DNA of 39,340 nt from an uncultured Eubacteriales bacterium (GTDB taxonomy: Bacteria; Bacillota; Clostridia; Oscillospirales; Butyricicoccaceae): assembly GCA_934636325.1 (NCBI GenBank), contig CAKUAK010000009.1, positions 1 to 39,340 on the forward strand, in the 5' to 3' direction. Numbering within the stretch: position 1 is the stretch's first letter; each line of letters opens with the position of its first letter. A program made the translations under genes and the position numbers. Below the pieces are notes generated by a model. The model was not told where the DNA came from. It saw nothing but the letters and a program-made list of their open reading frames with translations, and searched no databases. Shown here one piece after another: positions 9,184 through 16,636 of the stretch.

Positions 9184-11009
9184 GTCTTGGATCGCCCTCC
9201 TTTGAATACGCCATAGCCGAAGTGATCGCACCTGAGGCATCTTCCGGCCTCCTGGCAGGCTTCGTGCTCGTTCATGCATCTTTCGACGGCCTCGAAATCA
9301 CCCTTGCGGTCGTCGGCATCGCGTTCGGCAAGCTCGACCCTGCCGCAGGGAGTTATGTCATAGGACATGGCCGCGGGGATATCGACGTCACAGGATATCT
9401 TGTGGCGGAAGCCAAGGTATTCGTCGATATTGGCGGCGATGGCCTTGGCGGCCGCGATGGCGCGGATGACGGTGGCCGGGCCGGTGGCGCAGTCGCCGCC
9501 GGCGAATACGCCGGGGATATCGGAGAAATTGCCGAAGCGGCTGGCCATGATGACGCCGCGTGAGACCGGGACGCCGGCCTTCTGGAAATGCTCTGTCTCG
9601 ATGCTCTGGCCGATGGCGGCGATAAGGATCGAGCAGGGGATGAACTCCTCGGGCTCGCCGCTGGGCTTGACCGAGGCGCGGCCGTTTTTGACCGTGCTTA
9701 TCATCTGGGGCGTGACCCGGATGCCGCGGACGGCGCCGTTTTCATCGACCTCGATGGCCGAAGGGGCTTTAAGGGTCATGATCTCGACACCCTCTGCCGA
9801 GGCGGCGTCGATCTCGGTGCGCAGGGCCGTCATATCGGCCATGCGGCGGCGGTATACGGCGCTGACCTTTTTGGCTCCGAGGCGGACGGCCGTGCGGACG
9901 GCGTCCATGGCGACGTTGCCGCCGCCGATGACGCAGACCTCGCGCCCGGTCAGATCGGGCTGCTGGTTCTTGCCGACATCGCGGAGGAACTTGACGGCCG
10001 ACATGACGCCCGCGGCGTCCTCATTCTCGAGGCCCAGCTTTTTATCGGTCGAAGCGCCGATAGTTATCAGAACGGCGTCATATTGTTCGCGCAGCTGCTG
10101 GATGGTGACATCCTGACCGATGCGCATGCCGTATTTGACGTCGATTCCGGTGGCAAGAATGGCCTCTATATCGTCGTCGAGCCGTTCTTTGGGCAGGCGG
10201 TAATTGGGTATGCCATAGCGCAGCATGCCGCCCAGCTTAGGCAGCATCTCATAGACCGTCACCTTGTGGCCCATAAGGCGCAGATAGAAGGCGGCGCTCA
10301 GGCCGCCGGGGCCGCCGCCTACGACGCAGACATGCTTGCCTGTGTCGGGCGCGCACTCGGGGGGCGGGACCTTCCCGGCGCGGTCGACGGCGACCCGCTT
10401 GAGGCCGCGGATATTGACGGCGTCATCGACCATATTGCGGCGGCAGCGGGCCTCGCAGGGATGTTCGCAGATAAAGGCGCAGGTGGTGGGGAAGGGATTG
10501 TCCTTTCTTATAAGGCGGACGGCGTCCTGATATCTTCCGGCGGCCACAAGGGATATGTAGCCCGGGATATCGACCCCGGCGGGGCACATGGCGACACAGG
10601 GCACGGGCTGTGAATAAATACAGTTGCAGCGGCCGTCCCTGATGTGTCTTTCATAGTCGTCGCGACATCCGATAAGGCTGTCGTAAACGACCCTTGCCGC
10701 CTCACACCCGATGGCGCAGTCGGCCGAGTGCATGATCGAAAGGGAGGTCTCTTCCAAAAGGCGAAGGGTTTCATCGTTGGCCTTTCCATCAAGGACATCG
10801 GCCAGAAGGTTGGTCAGCTGAACCAGCCCGATGCGGCAGGGCACACACTTTCCGCAGGTCTGGGTGCGGCATAGCTCAAGGAACGCCTTGGTTATCGAGA
10901 CCGGGCAAAGCCCCGGGGGGCTGGCCTCGATCCTGCGTTCCAGATCCCGGTAAAGGCCCTCTATGACAAGCTGGGCCTTGCTGGGGGTAGGAATTTCAAG
11001 TCTGCTCAC
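9177..11009 (-). CDS. NuoF C-terminal iron-sulfur domain fused to GltD-like NAD(P)H:FAD oxidoreductase
   Basis: This 610-residue fusion starts with a NuoF-type C-terminal [4Fe-4S] domain (CGKCVPCRIG near residue 54, ending near residue 125). A GltD/dihydropyrimidine-dehydrogenase iron-sulfur domain follows, with Cys-rich segments about residues 130-200 (CVAMCPAG, CAFICEHPCEARC). Next come an FAD Rossmann motif (VVGGGPGGLSAAFYL, about 225), an NAD(P)H Rossmann motif (VIGGGNVAMDAVRTA, about 360), a VYRRR segment and the FAD motif FAGGDCATGP. The FMN/NADH domain of NuoF is absent. GTG start with GAGGTGAT 7 nt upstream. It is first in a two-gene operon with hydA, so it probably feeds NAD(P)H electrons to, or takes them from, the hydrogenase. 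Whether it bifurcates with ferredoxin is not shown. Confidence 0.88.
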   Translation of the reverse strand: MSRLEIPTPSKAQLVIEGLYRDLERRIEASPPGLCPVSITKAFLELCRTQTCGKCVPCRIGLVQLTNLLADVLDGKANDETLRLLEETSLSIMHSADCAIGCEAARVVYDSLIGCRDDYERHIRDGRCNCIYSQPVPCVAMCPAGVDIPGYISLVAAGRYQDAVRLIRKDNPFPTTCAFICEHPCEARCRRNMVDDAVNIRGLKRVAVDRAGKVPPPECAPDTGKHVCVVGGGPGGLSAAFYLRLMGHKVTVYEMLPKLGGMLRYGIPNYRLPKERLDDDIEAILATGIDVKYGMRIGQDVTIQQLREQYDAVLITIGASTDKKLGLENEDAAGVMSAVKFLRDVGKNQQPDLTGREVCVIGGGNVAMDAVRTAVRLGAKKVSAVYRRRMADMTALRTEIDAASAEGVEIMTLKAPSAIEVDENGAVRGIRVTPQMISTVKNGRASVKPSGEPEEFIPCSILIAAIGQSIETEHFQKAGVPVSRGVIMASRFGNFSDIPGVFAGGDCATGPATVIRAIAAAKAIAANIDEYLGFRHKISCDVDIPAAMSYDITPCGRVELAERDADDRKGDFEAVERCMNEHEACQEAGRCLRCDHFGYGVFKGGRSKTW

Positions 11010-11063
11010 TTCTCAAATCACCTCGTTAGATATGCATATACATAAACACCTGTTATCTTATGA

Positions 11064-11092
11064 ATTTTACGACAAAACCTTTCTTTTTTCAA
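11064..11092 (-). promoter_or_regulatory. Predicted promoter of the hydrogenase operon
   Basis: On the minus strand TTGAAA (11092-11087) and TAAAAT (11069-11064) are spaced 17 nt. The start point would lie about 50 nt before the GTG. The leader contains a 10-bp palindrome, ATATGCATAT (11030-11039). A TCACG-N7-CGTGA repeat (11141-11157) lies between the two divergent promoters and might be a regulator site. Confidence 0.6.
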
Positions 11093-11167
11093 GTTTAAAT
11101 GAAAAATAAACTGTTTTTTATTCGTTAAATGATAAACCTTTCACGTTCTCTGCGTGAATAACATTTC

Positions 11168-11195
11168 TTGCCTTTTAGTCCATCTATGATATAAT
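11168..11195 (+). promoter_or_regulatory. Predicted promoter of the DUF4392 gene
   Basis: TTGCCT (11168-11173) and a perfect TATAAT (11190-11195) are 16 nt apart, about 38 nt before the AGGGGG ribosome site-start codon unit of the next gene. Confidence 0.6.
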
Positions 11196-11239
11196 CGGAA
11201 TATAAATGAAAAGGCCGCATTGCGGCAGGGGGATAACCG

Positions 11240-12109
11240 ATGGAAAAGTTTTTTGACAGGCTGGGCGAGATACTTTCGGCCGATCCGGGAGGCAGGGGCC
11301 TGCTGGGGCAGCTGCCCCGCCAGAACCCGTCCAAGGCCGTCCGGCTGTTGACCTCAGCCAATAAGACCTTTATAGTAACCGGCTTCCCGATAGCCTCGGC
11401 CGGCGTCGGCGAAAACGACGGCCCGGTGGGGGCGGCCTCGCTGGCATATGCCCTCTGCCGCGCCGGGCGGCAGGCATACATCGTGACCGACAGCTGGTCG
11501 GAGCGCATCGTAAAGGCCTGCCTTAAGGCCCTCGGCTGCGCCGCGCCGGTCATATGCCTCGAGCGCGGAGGCCCCGGCGAGATCTCGTCGATAGCCTCGC
11601 GGCTGCGTCCCGACCTTATTGTCACCATAGAGCGCCCGGGCAAGGGGCGGGACGGCCATTTCCACAACATGCGCGGCCAGGTCATCGACGATATGGTGGC
11701 CGACACCGACGCCTTTCTGACCTGCGGCCTTCCGGTCATCTCGATCGGCGACGGCGGCAACGAGCTTGGAATGGGCAATTTTTATGATATCATCGCCTCT
11801 CATGTCTCCTGCGGCAGCGTCATTGCCGCCGCGGGGCGGTGCGACGTCCCGCTGGCCGCCGGGATATCCAACTGGTGGGGCTGGGGTCTGGCCGCCGCCA
11901 TCGGCGCCGTCACCGGCGACATGGGCTGTATGACCGACGGACAGCAGGAATACATGAGCCTTCGGGCTGCCATGGAGGCCGGAGGGGTCGACGGCGTCCG
12001 GGGGCTTCCCGAAATGTCGGCCGACGGCATAGAGCTGGGCGGAATCGACACGATACACCGCCGCCTGCGTCAGGCGCTGGAGGATTTTCTTGCCGGGCGG
12101 CAATATTAA
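11240..12109 (+). CDS. DUF4392 / D-glutamate cyclase-like protein
   Basis: The 289-residue protein matches the DUF4392 family (Pfam PF14336), related to the catalytic part of mammalian D-glutamate cyclase, which forms 5-oxo-D-proline from D-glutamate. The recognisable pieces are VTGFPIASAGVGENDGPVGA (about residues 46-65), IERPGKGRDGHFHNMRG (about 130-147) and GDGGNELGMGNFYD (about 171-184), spread over an alpha/beta fold. The ATG has AGGGGG 7 nt upstream. The gene stands alone, divergent from the hydrogenase operon and just before the SRP RNA promoter. Family membership is fairly certain; the reaction in this organism is inferred and could be another lactam or deaminating step. Confidence 0.8.
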   Translation: MEKFFDRLGEILSADPGGRGLLGQLPRQNPSKAVRLLTSANKTFIVTGFPIASAGVGENDGPVGAASLAYALCRAGRQAYIVTDSWSERIVKACLKALGCAAPVICLERGGPGEISSIASRLRPDLIVTIERPGKGRDGHFHNMRGQVIDDMVADTDAFLTCGLPVISIGDGGNELGMGNFYDIIASHVSCGSVIAAAGRCDVPLAAGISNWWGWGLAAAIGAVTGDMGCMTDGQQEYMSLRAAMEAGGVDGVRGLPEMSADGIELGGIDTIHRRLRQALEDFLAGRQY

Positions 12110-12120
12110 TAGTTTTGTCA

Positions 12121-12149
12121 TTGAAAAACCGGCGGCGGTATAGTATAAT
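12121..12149 (+). promoter_or_regulatory. Strong promoter upstream of SRP RNA (P1)
   Basis: TTGAAA (12121-12126) and TATAAT (12144-12149) are spaced exactly 17 nt, giving a start near 12156. It begins 11 nt after the stop of the previous gene. A transcript from here would carry about 75 nt of extra 5' leader before the SRP RNA body, removed by processing or unused. Confidence 0.65.
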
Positions 12150-12177
12150 TACAGTCTGATATCGTCATGCACCGGCT

Positions 12178-12206
12178 GTGATAAAGCCGATTGCCGGGCA
12201 TATAAT
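12178..12206 (+). promoter_or_regulatory. Second promoter upstream of SRP RNA (P2)
   Basis: A perfect TATAAT (12201-12206) is preceded at 17 nt by GTGATA (12178-12183, four of six consensus bases). Its start, near 12213, is close to the 5' end predicted from RNA folding, so this may be the promoter that gives the mature 5' end. Confidence 0.5.
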
Positions 12207-12229
12207 AAAAAAGAGATAGACCATTCGAT

Positions 12230-12534
12230 AAAAAGTGATCCTTTTTGCCGTACTAACCGGGGAGTTAGCGGGTCCTTGTCACCTGAAATCCGCTGTAGCA
12301 GGGGTGAATATGCGCTGAGGGAGTTTGCGGACATCGTCTGTCCTGAAAATCGGGTTGTGAGAGATCGGTCCCGCGCAACGGCCTGCCGTGAACCATGTCA
12401 GGCGGGGAACCGAGCAGCATTAAGCGGCGTCGGCCGTGTGCCGCGGCAAACCGGTTTTGAGTCCGGTTTTCCCGAAACAGGATGTTCCGCTGCTTTCGAA
12501 GCGCATTGTACGGCAAAAAGGGTCACTTTTGCCG
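12230..12534 (+). ncRNA. ffs: Signal recognition particle RNA, large (Alu-containing) Firmicutes type
   Basis: The RNA scaffolds Ffh in co-translational targeting of membrane and secreted proteins. The Alu domain is seen near the 5' end (GGGGAGTTAGCGG, then ATCCGCTGTAGCAGGG). The Ffh-binding S domain is at about 12394-12424 (CATGTCAGGCGGGGAACCG, then AGCAGCATTAAG, with the GGAA tetraloop). The two ends pair in a long helix, 12231-12253 with 12508-12530, with one G-U. The total of about 300 nt fits the Bacillus/Clostridium class, not the 4.5S class. It is followed by dnaX-ybaB-recR, the order known from Bacillus. Ends are set by the terminal helix and are accurate to perhaps 10-15 nt. Confidence 0.93.
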
Positions 12535-12556
12535 AATATGGGAAAGGGGGCTTTTT

Positions 12557-14218
12557 GTGGACAGTCTGGCTCTTTACAGAAAATACAGGCCAAAGATATT
12601 TTCAGAGGTCGTCGGGCAGGCCAGCGTCACATCTTCGCTGGCCGAGCAGGTCCGCACCGGCAGGATATCCCACGCGTACCTCTTTACCGGCACGAGAGGC
12701 ACAGGAAAGACGACCTGCGCCAAGATACTGGCCCGGGCCATATGCTGCCAGTCGCCGGTCGACGGCAGCCCCTGCAACCAGTGTCCGGCCTGCCGCGCCA
12801 TCCTTTCGGGATCGGCCATGGATATAACCGAGATCGACGCCGCCTCCAACAACGGCGTCGACAATATACGCGAGCTTCGCCAGGAGGCCATGTACGCCCC
12901 GACAGAGCTCAGCTACCGCGTCTATATAATCGACGAGGTACACATGCTTTCCCAGGGCGCCTTCAACGCCCTGCTCAAGACACTTGAAGAGCCGCCCAAG
13001 CATGTCGTCTTTATCCTTGCGACGACAGAGCTGCATAAGGTCCCGGCGACGATACTGTCCCGATGCCAGCGCTATGACTTCCGCCGCATCCCGGCCGAGA
13101 TCATGGCCGGTGCGCTGGAGGGCATCGCCCAGAAGGAGGGCTTCCTTCTCGACCACGACGCCGCCGATATCCTTGCCGCCATGGGCGACGGCTCCATGCG
13201 CGACAGCATATCGCTGCTCGACCGCGCAAGGGGCGCGGCCTTCCATGTCACGTCACAGAGCGTGACCGACGCGCTGGGTCTGGCCTCGGAAAAGGAGATC
13301 ATGGACATCTTCAACGCCGTCATGGCCGGCGACGCCGCCGGGGCTGTGTCGGCTTTCACCGACTGTTATATGACAGGACGTGATATAGTCGCTATTTTCG
13401 ACAACATGTTATCGCTTCTGCGTGATATTTATCTCTATAAGGCCACCGGAACGACCGATTACCTGCTGTCCCGCTGGCGTCTGCGGGTTCCCGAGCTGGC
13501 CGGGGCATGCCCGGCATCGAGGATCGAAAGCTGCATCGAGAGCATAAACTTCTTCCTCGGGCGCACGACCCGCACCTCGGCCAAGCGGCTCGACGGCGAG
13601 ATGTGCCTTATAAAGATGTCGATACCCGGCTTCGGCGTGCCCTCGGCCGCAGAGCCGGTCACCCTGCCCGCCTTCGGCGGACGTCCGGTCGAGACCCGTC
13701 CCGCGCCTGCCGCCGAGACAAGGCCGCAGCCCCGCGCCGCGCAGGCAGCTCCGGCCCCCTCTCCCGCCCCCGCGGTACAGAAGCCGGCCGACGACGATGG
13801 GCCCCCGCCCTGGGACGACGTCCCGCCCGAGAACCCACAGCCTGTGCATGAGATCCCGCCCCAAAACGCCCCGGTCCGCAATGAATACGAGGCCAAACCG
13901 GCGGCCTCCGTCCCCTCCGACGGCCGATACGATAAGCTGCGCGCCGGGCTGGAGGGCAAGGTCAACTCGGCCGTAAGGAGCTATCTCAAAACGGCGGCCG
14001 TCACCGAGCAGGACGGCGGCATCATCATCGAGGTCCCCGAAGAAGGTCTGATATTCATCGGCAAGCCCGACGTCCTGGCCGTCATAGAAGAGGCCGGAAA
14101 GGCCGCGGGCTACAGCTCGGTCAAGGTGGTAAAGCGCCAGCCCCGGCAGAAGCAGGATCCGCTGGAGCTTATCCGCAGCCGCGCCGAGAAGGCCGGAGTC
14201 AAGGTAACCATCAAATAA
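12557..14218 (+). CDS. dnaX: DNA polymerase III subunit gamma/tau
   Basis: DnaX is the ATPase of the sliding-clamp loader and links polymerase cores at the replication fork. The 553-residue protein starts at a GTG (DSLALYRKYRPKIF follows, the conserved DnaX N-terminus) with AAAGGGGG 6 nt upstream. An earlier ATG at 12482 would begin inside the SRP RNA and is rejected. It has Walker A GTRGTGKTT (about residues 45-53), a four-Cys zinc module (CCQSP...CNQCPAC, about 64-80), Walker B IIDEVHMLS (about 124) and the sensor SRCQRYDF (about 168). Residues about 370-465 are Pro/Ala-rich and low in complexity, followed by a tau-like C-terminal domain. No obvious slippery A-run was noticed for making gamma. 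Confidence 0.96.
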   Translation: MDSLALYRKYRPKIFSEVVGQASVTSSLAEQVRTGRISHAYLFTGTRGTGKTTCAKILARAICCQSPVDGSPCNQCPACRAILSGSAMDITEIDAASNNGVDNIRELRQEAMYAPTELSYRVYIIDEVHMLSQGAFNALLKTLEEPPKHVVFILATTELHKVPATILSRCQRYDFRRIPAEIMAGALEGIAQKEGFLLDHDAADILAAMGDGSMRDSISLLDRARGAAFHVTSQSVTDALGLASEKEIMDIFNAVMAGDAAGAVSAFTDCYMTGRDIVAIFDNMLSLLRDIYLYKATGTTDYLLSRWRLRVPELAGACPASRIESCIESINFFLGRTTRTSAKRLDGEMCLIKMSIPGFGVPSAAEPVTLPAFGGRPVETRPAPAAETRPQPRAAQAAPAPSPAPAVQKPADDDGPPPWDDVPPENPQPVHEIPPQNAPVRNEYEAKPAASVPSDGRYDKLRAGLEGKVNSAVRSYLKTAAVTEQDGGIIIEVPEEGLIFIGKPDVLAVIEEAGKAAGYSSVKVVKRQPRQKQDPLELIRSRAEKAGVKVTIK

Positions 14219-14254
14219 TAATCAAATAAAAAAGTATAAAGGAGCATTTGCGAT

Positions 14255-14584
14255 ATGAAACCTGGAAAAATGCCGGGCGGCTTTAATATGAACGCCCTTA
14301 TGAAGCAGGCACAGAAGATGCAGGACGATATGGCCAAGCTGCAGGCCGATCTTGAAACACGCGAGTTCGTCGCCAGCGCCGGCGGCGGCGCCGTCAAGGC
14401 CACGGTATGCGGCAAGCTGGTCAAGAAGCTGGAGATCTCTGCCGAGGTCGTCGACCCCGAGGATGTCGAGATGCTTTCCGACCTTGTCATGGCCGCCGTC
14501 AACGAGGCAATGACACAGTGCGAAGAGACGACCGCCCGCGAGATGCAGAAGATCACGGGAGGCATGCAGGGCCTTCCCTTTTAA
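14255..14584 (+). CDS. ybaB: YbaB/EbfC family nucleoid-associated protein
   Basis: The 109-residue protein has the family features: a Met/Gln-rich amphipathic N-terminal helix (MKQAQKMQDDMAKLQ), then GGGAVKATVCGKLVKKLEI and a C-terminal helical part with DLVMAAVNEAM. YbaB proteins form dimers that bind DNA with little sequence preference. It sits 36 nt after dnaX and 9 nt before recR, the near-universal dnaX-ybaB-recR arrangement, and so is probably co-transcribed. GGAG lies 10 nt upstream of the ATG. Confidence 0.94.
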   Translation: MKPGKMPGGFNMNALMKQAQKMQDDMAKLQADLETREFVASAGGGAVKATVCGKLVKKLEISAEVVDPEDVEMLSDLVMAAVNEAMTQCEETTAREMQKITGGMQGLPF

Positions 14585-14593
14585 GGCGAGACC

Positions 14594-15196
14594 ATGAAGC
14601 ATTACGCACCGCCCCTTGAAAAGCTGATCGAGCAGTTTGAAAAGCTGCCCGGCGTCGGTCATAAATCGGCCCAGCGTCTGGCCTTTTATATCCTCGACAT
14701 GAGCCGCGACGAGGCCTCGGCCTTCGCCCAGGCCATCCTCGACGCCAAATCGGCCATAAAGACATGCTCGATATGCCAGAATCTGACCGAGGGCGACAAG
14801 TGCCCCATATGCTCGGATCCCACAAGGGATCGCTCGACCATATGCGTCGTCACCGACCCCAAGGATCTTATCGCCATCGAGCGCACCCGCGAGTATCATG
14901 GCCTTTACCATGTGCTCCACGGCGTCATATCTCCCCTTGCGGGGGTCGGGCCGGAGGATGTCAAGATCCGCGAGCTTCTCGAGCGCGCCGCCTCTGATGA
15001 GGTCAAGGAGATCATCCTTGCCACCAACCCCGATACCGAGGGCGAGACGACGGCCATGTATATCGCCCGGCTGCTGCGCCCCTTCGGGCTCAAGATAACC
15101 CGGCTGGCCTATGGCATGCCGGTCGGCGGACATCTTGAGTATTCCGACCAGAAGACACTTTCGATGGCCCTCGAAGGCCGCCGCGAGGTCAGGTAA
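14594..15196 (+). CDS. recR: Recombination mediator RecR
   Basis: RecR works with RecO (and RecF) to load RecA on single-stranded DNA at gaps. The 200-residue protein is of standard length. It has a helix-hairpin-helix start (LPGVGHKSAQRLAFYIL), a four-Cys zinc finger (CSICQNLTEGDKCPIC, about residues 57-72) and a Toprim domain (VVTDPKDLIAIE, then LATNPDTEGETTAMYIARLL). The ATG follows a modest AAGGCGAG site 9 nt after the ybaB stop. It is the last gene before a strong terminator, so SRP RNA-dnaX-ybaB-recR may form one unit. Confidence 0.96.
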   Translation: MKHYAPPLEKLIEQFEKLPGVGHKSAQRLAFYILDMSRDEASAFAQAILDAKSAIKTCSICQNLTEGDKCPICSDPTRDRSTICVVTDPKDLIAIERTREYHGLYHVLHGVISPLAGVGPEDVKIRELLERAASDEVKEIILATNPDTEGETTAMYIARLLRPFGLKITRLAYGMPVGGHLEYSDQKTLSMALEGRREVR

Positions 15197-15214
15197 AAAT
15201 CAAAAATAGTATCA

Positions 15215-15245
15215 AAAAAGGTCTGCGTTTCCGCAGACCTTTTTG
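15215..15245. terminator. Bidirectional terminator between recR and the first MFS gene
   Basis: AAAAAGGTCTGCG, loop TTTC, CGCAGACCTTTTT forms a stem of about 13 bp with T-runs on both strands (rightward CCTTTTTG, leftward CCTTTTTTGATAC). It lies 18 nt after the recR stop and serves the convergent MFS gene as well. Confidence 0.9.
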
Positions 15246-15287
15246 TTTGCTTGTTTTTATGGGCCTTCGCCCGGAAAGCACAGCCTT

Positions 15288-16487
15288 TTAGGCCTTCTTT
15301 TCCTTCTTATAGCGGTTGACGTATACGACCGAGAAGCCGAGGGCGATGAGGAAGGCCGCGGCAGCCAACACGAAGGGATATATGGGGTTTGTGCTGTAAA
15401 TCAGACCTGCGAACAGAGCGCCGAAGATGCCGCCCAGGGAGTTCATCGACTGATAGAAGCCCATGACGCTGTTGCTGTTCTCGGGTGTTGTGCGCATGGC
15501 GGCCATATTCTGGAGCAGAGGCATCCTGACGGCGTTGAAGGCGAAGAAGATGATATCGACGGCGACAAAGGGCACGAGAGTATCAAACAGCAGGATCGCG
15601 CAGAGCGGCACCGTGCAGCAGGCCATGATGGGCAGGAAGCTGACGTTGGTGTCGGTCTTTTTCTGGAGCCTCATGCCGATAAAGGCATTGGAAGCCAGGC
15701 TGACAACGGCGATGGCCGCCTTGAACATGCCGTTATAGGCCGACGACAGGCCGAACTGATCCTTTATGTAATAGTTGAAGCACTGCTCGAAGGAGTTCTG
15801 ACCGATACCGGCGATGGCGACGATGGCAAAAACAAGACCGAGCATCGGGGTCATGAAGGTCTTTGCGGCGGCAAAAGCGCTGAAGGGGTTGACCTCTTTG
15901 ATCGAAAGGGCCTTTTCGGGCTTGGCCTTATAGGGCGTGTCGTCCTCGCACAGGGCGAAGAAGAGGAAGCCGCAGATGACCAGCATTACGACCTGGGCGA
16001 TAAAGGCGGCTTCGACCGAGATGACACCCAGCATGCCGCCGATGAAATAGCCGACGGCCGAGGCGACCGTCTGGATGGTGACAAGGGTAGTCAGGTTCTG
16101 GCCGCGGGTCACCGAGTCCCCGGATGTGTTGACGACATAGTTGGAGACCGAGGTGAATACGCCGCCCGTGAAGATACCGGCGAACATCCTTCCGCCGACG
16201 ACCATTACCTCAGAGGTAGCGGCGCCGAAGATGGCCTGTCCGACGGCATAACCGACGCTGCCGATCAGCATGATCCTTCTTGTGGGGATATATCCGCACA
16301 GCTTGCCCCAGAAGGGGGACAGAAGGAAGCTGACCGTCATCATGGCGGCAAGAGCGACGCCGAACATCGAGCTGTCAAGCCCGCGCTCGACGATAAGAGT
16401 AGGTGTTACAGGATGGGCGAAATTGGCCGCAAGGTAGAAAAGGACAATGACGCCGAAAAAGGGTATAAGCGACTTTTTCCTGTTCAT
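15288..16487 (-). CDS. MFS transporter, DHA1-like (copy A)
   Basis: This 399-residue protein has about 12 hydrophobic segments and a charged loop after TM2 (FWGKLCGYIPTRRIML), the place of the MFS motif A. The start MNRKKSLIPFFGV is preferred, with AAAGGAG about 12 nt upstream; a longer frame from 16529 runs back into the promoter. It closely resembles the next gene along most of its length (for example SSMFGVALAAMM and FAGIFTGG are shared), so the two are a tandem duplication. Each copy has its own promoter. The substrate is unknown; drug, metabolite or signal export are all possible. Confidence 0.85.
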   Translation of the reverse strand: MNRKKSLIPFFGVIVLFYLAANFAHPVTPTLIVERGLDSSMFGVALAAMMTVSFLLSPFWGKLCGYIPTRRIMLIGSVGYAVGQAIFGAATSEVMVVGGRMFAGIFTGGVFTSVSNYVVNTSGDSVTRGQNLTTLVTIQTVASAVGYFIGGMLGVISVEAAFIAQVVMLVICGFLFFALCEDDTPYKAKPEKALSIKEVNPFSAFAAAKTFMTPMLGLVFAIVAIAGIGQNSFEQCFNYYIKDQFGLSSAYNGMFKAAIAVVSLASNAFIGMRLQKKTDTNVSFLPIMACCTVPLCAILLFDTLVPFVAVDIIFFAFNAVRMPLLQNMAAMRTTPENSNSVMGFYQSMNSLGGIFGALFAGLIYSTNPIYPFVLAAAAFLIALGFSVVYVNRYKKEKKA

Positions 16488-16531
16488 TTGGATAGGGCAC
16501 TCCTTTGTATTTTTACTTAAATAACACAATA

Positions 16532-16560
16532 ATTTTACACCTGTCGATGGGACATTGCAA
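16532..16560 (-). promoter_or_regulatory. Predicted promoter of MFS copy A
   Basis: On the minus strand TTGCAA (16560-16555) and TAAAAT (16537-16532) are 17 nt apart, about 45 nt before the start codon. It lies downstream of the terminator of copy B, so the two paralogues appear to be separate transcription units. Confidence 0.6.
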
Positions 16561-16582
16561 CAGAAAACCTCTTAATTATAAA

Positions 16583-16604
16583 ACCGCCCCGAGAATGGGG
16601 CGGT
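16583..16604 (-). terminator. Terminator of MFS copy B
   Basis: ACCGCCCC, loop GAGAAT, GGGGCGGT is an 8-bp perfect stem 33 nt past the stop of the upstream leftward gene, followed on that strand by TTTATAATT. Confidence 0.75.
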
Positions 16605-16636
16605 AAAATCATTGAAGTTGTTCACGCATGGCGCGT

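Noticed and set aside
12482..12556. Start of dnaX at the ATG at 12482
   Set aside because: It lies inside the SRP RNA and adds 25 unrelated residues; GTG at 12557 has a good ribosome site and the conserved N-terminus.
13800..14000. Programmed frameshift site in dnaX making the gamma form
   Set aside because: No AAAAAAG or AAAAAA slippery run with a downstream stem was seen in the linker region.
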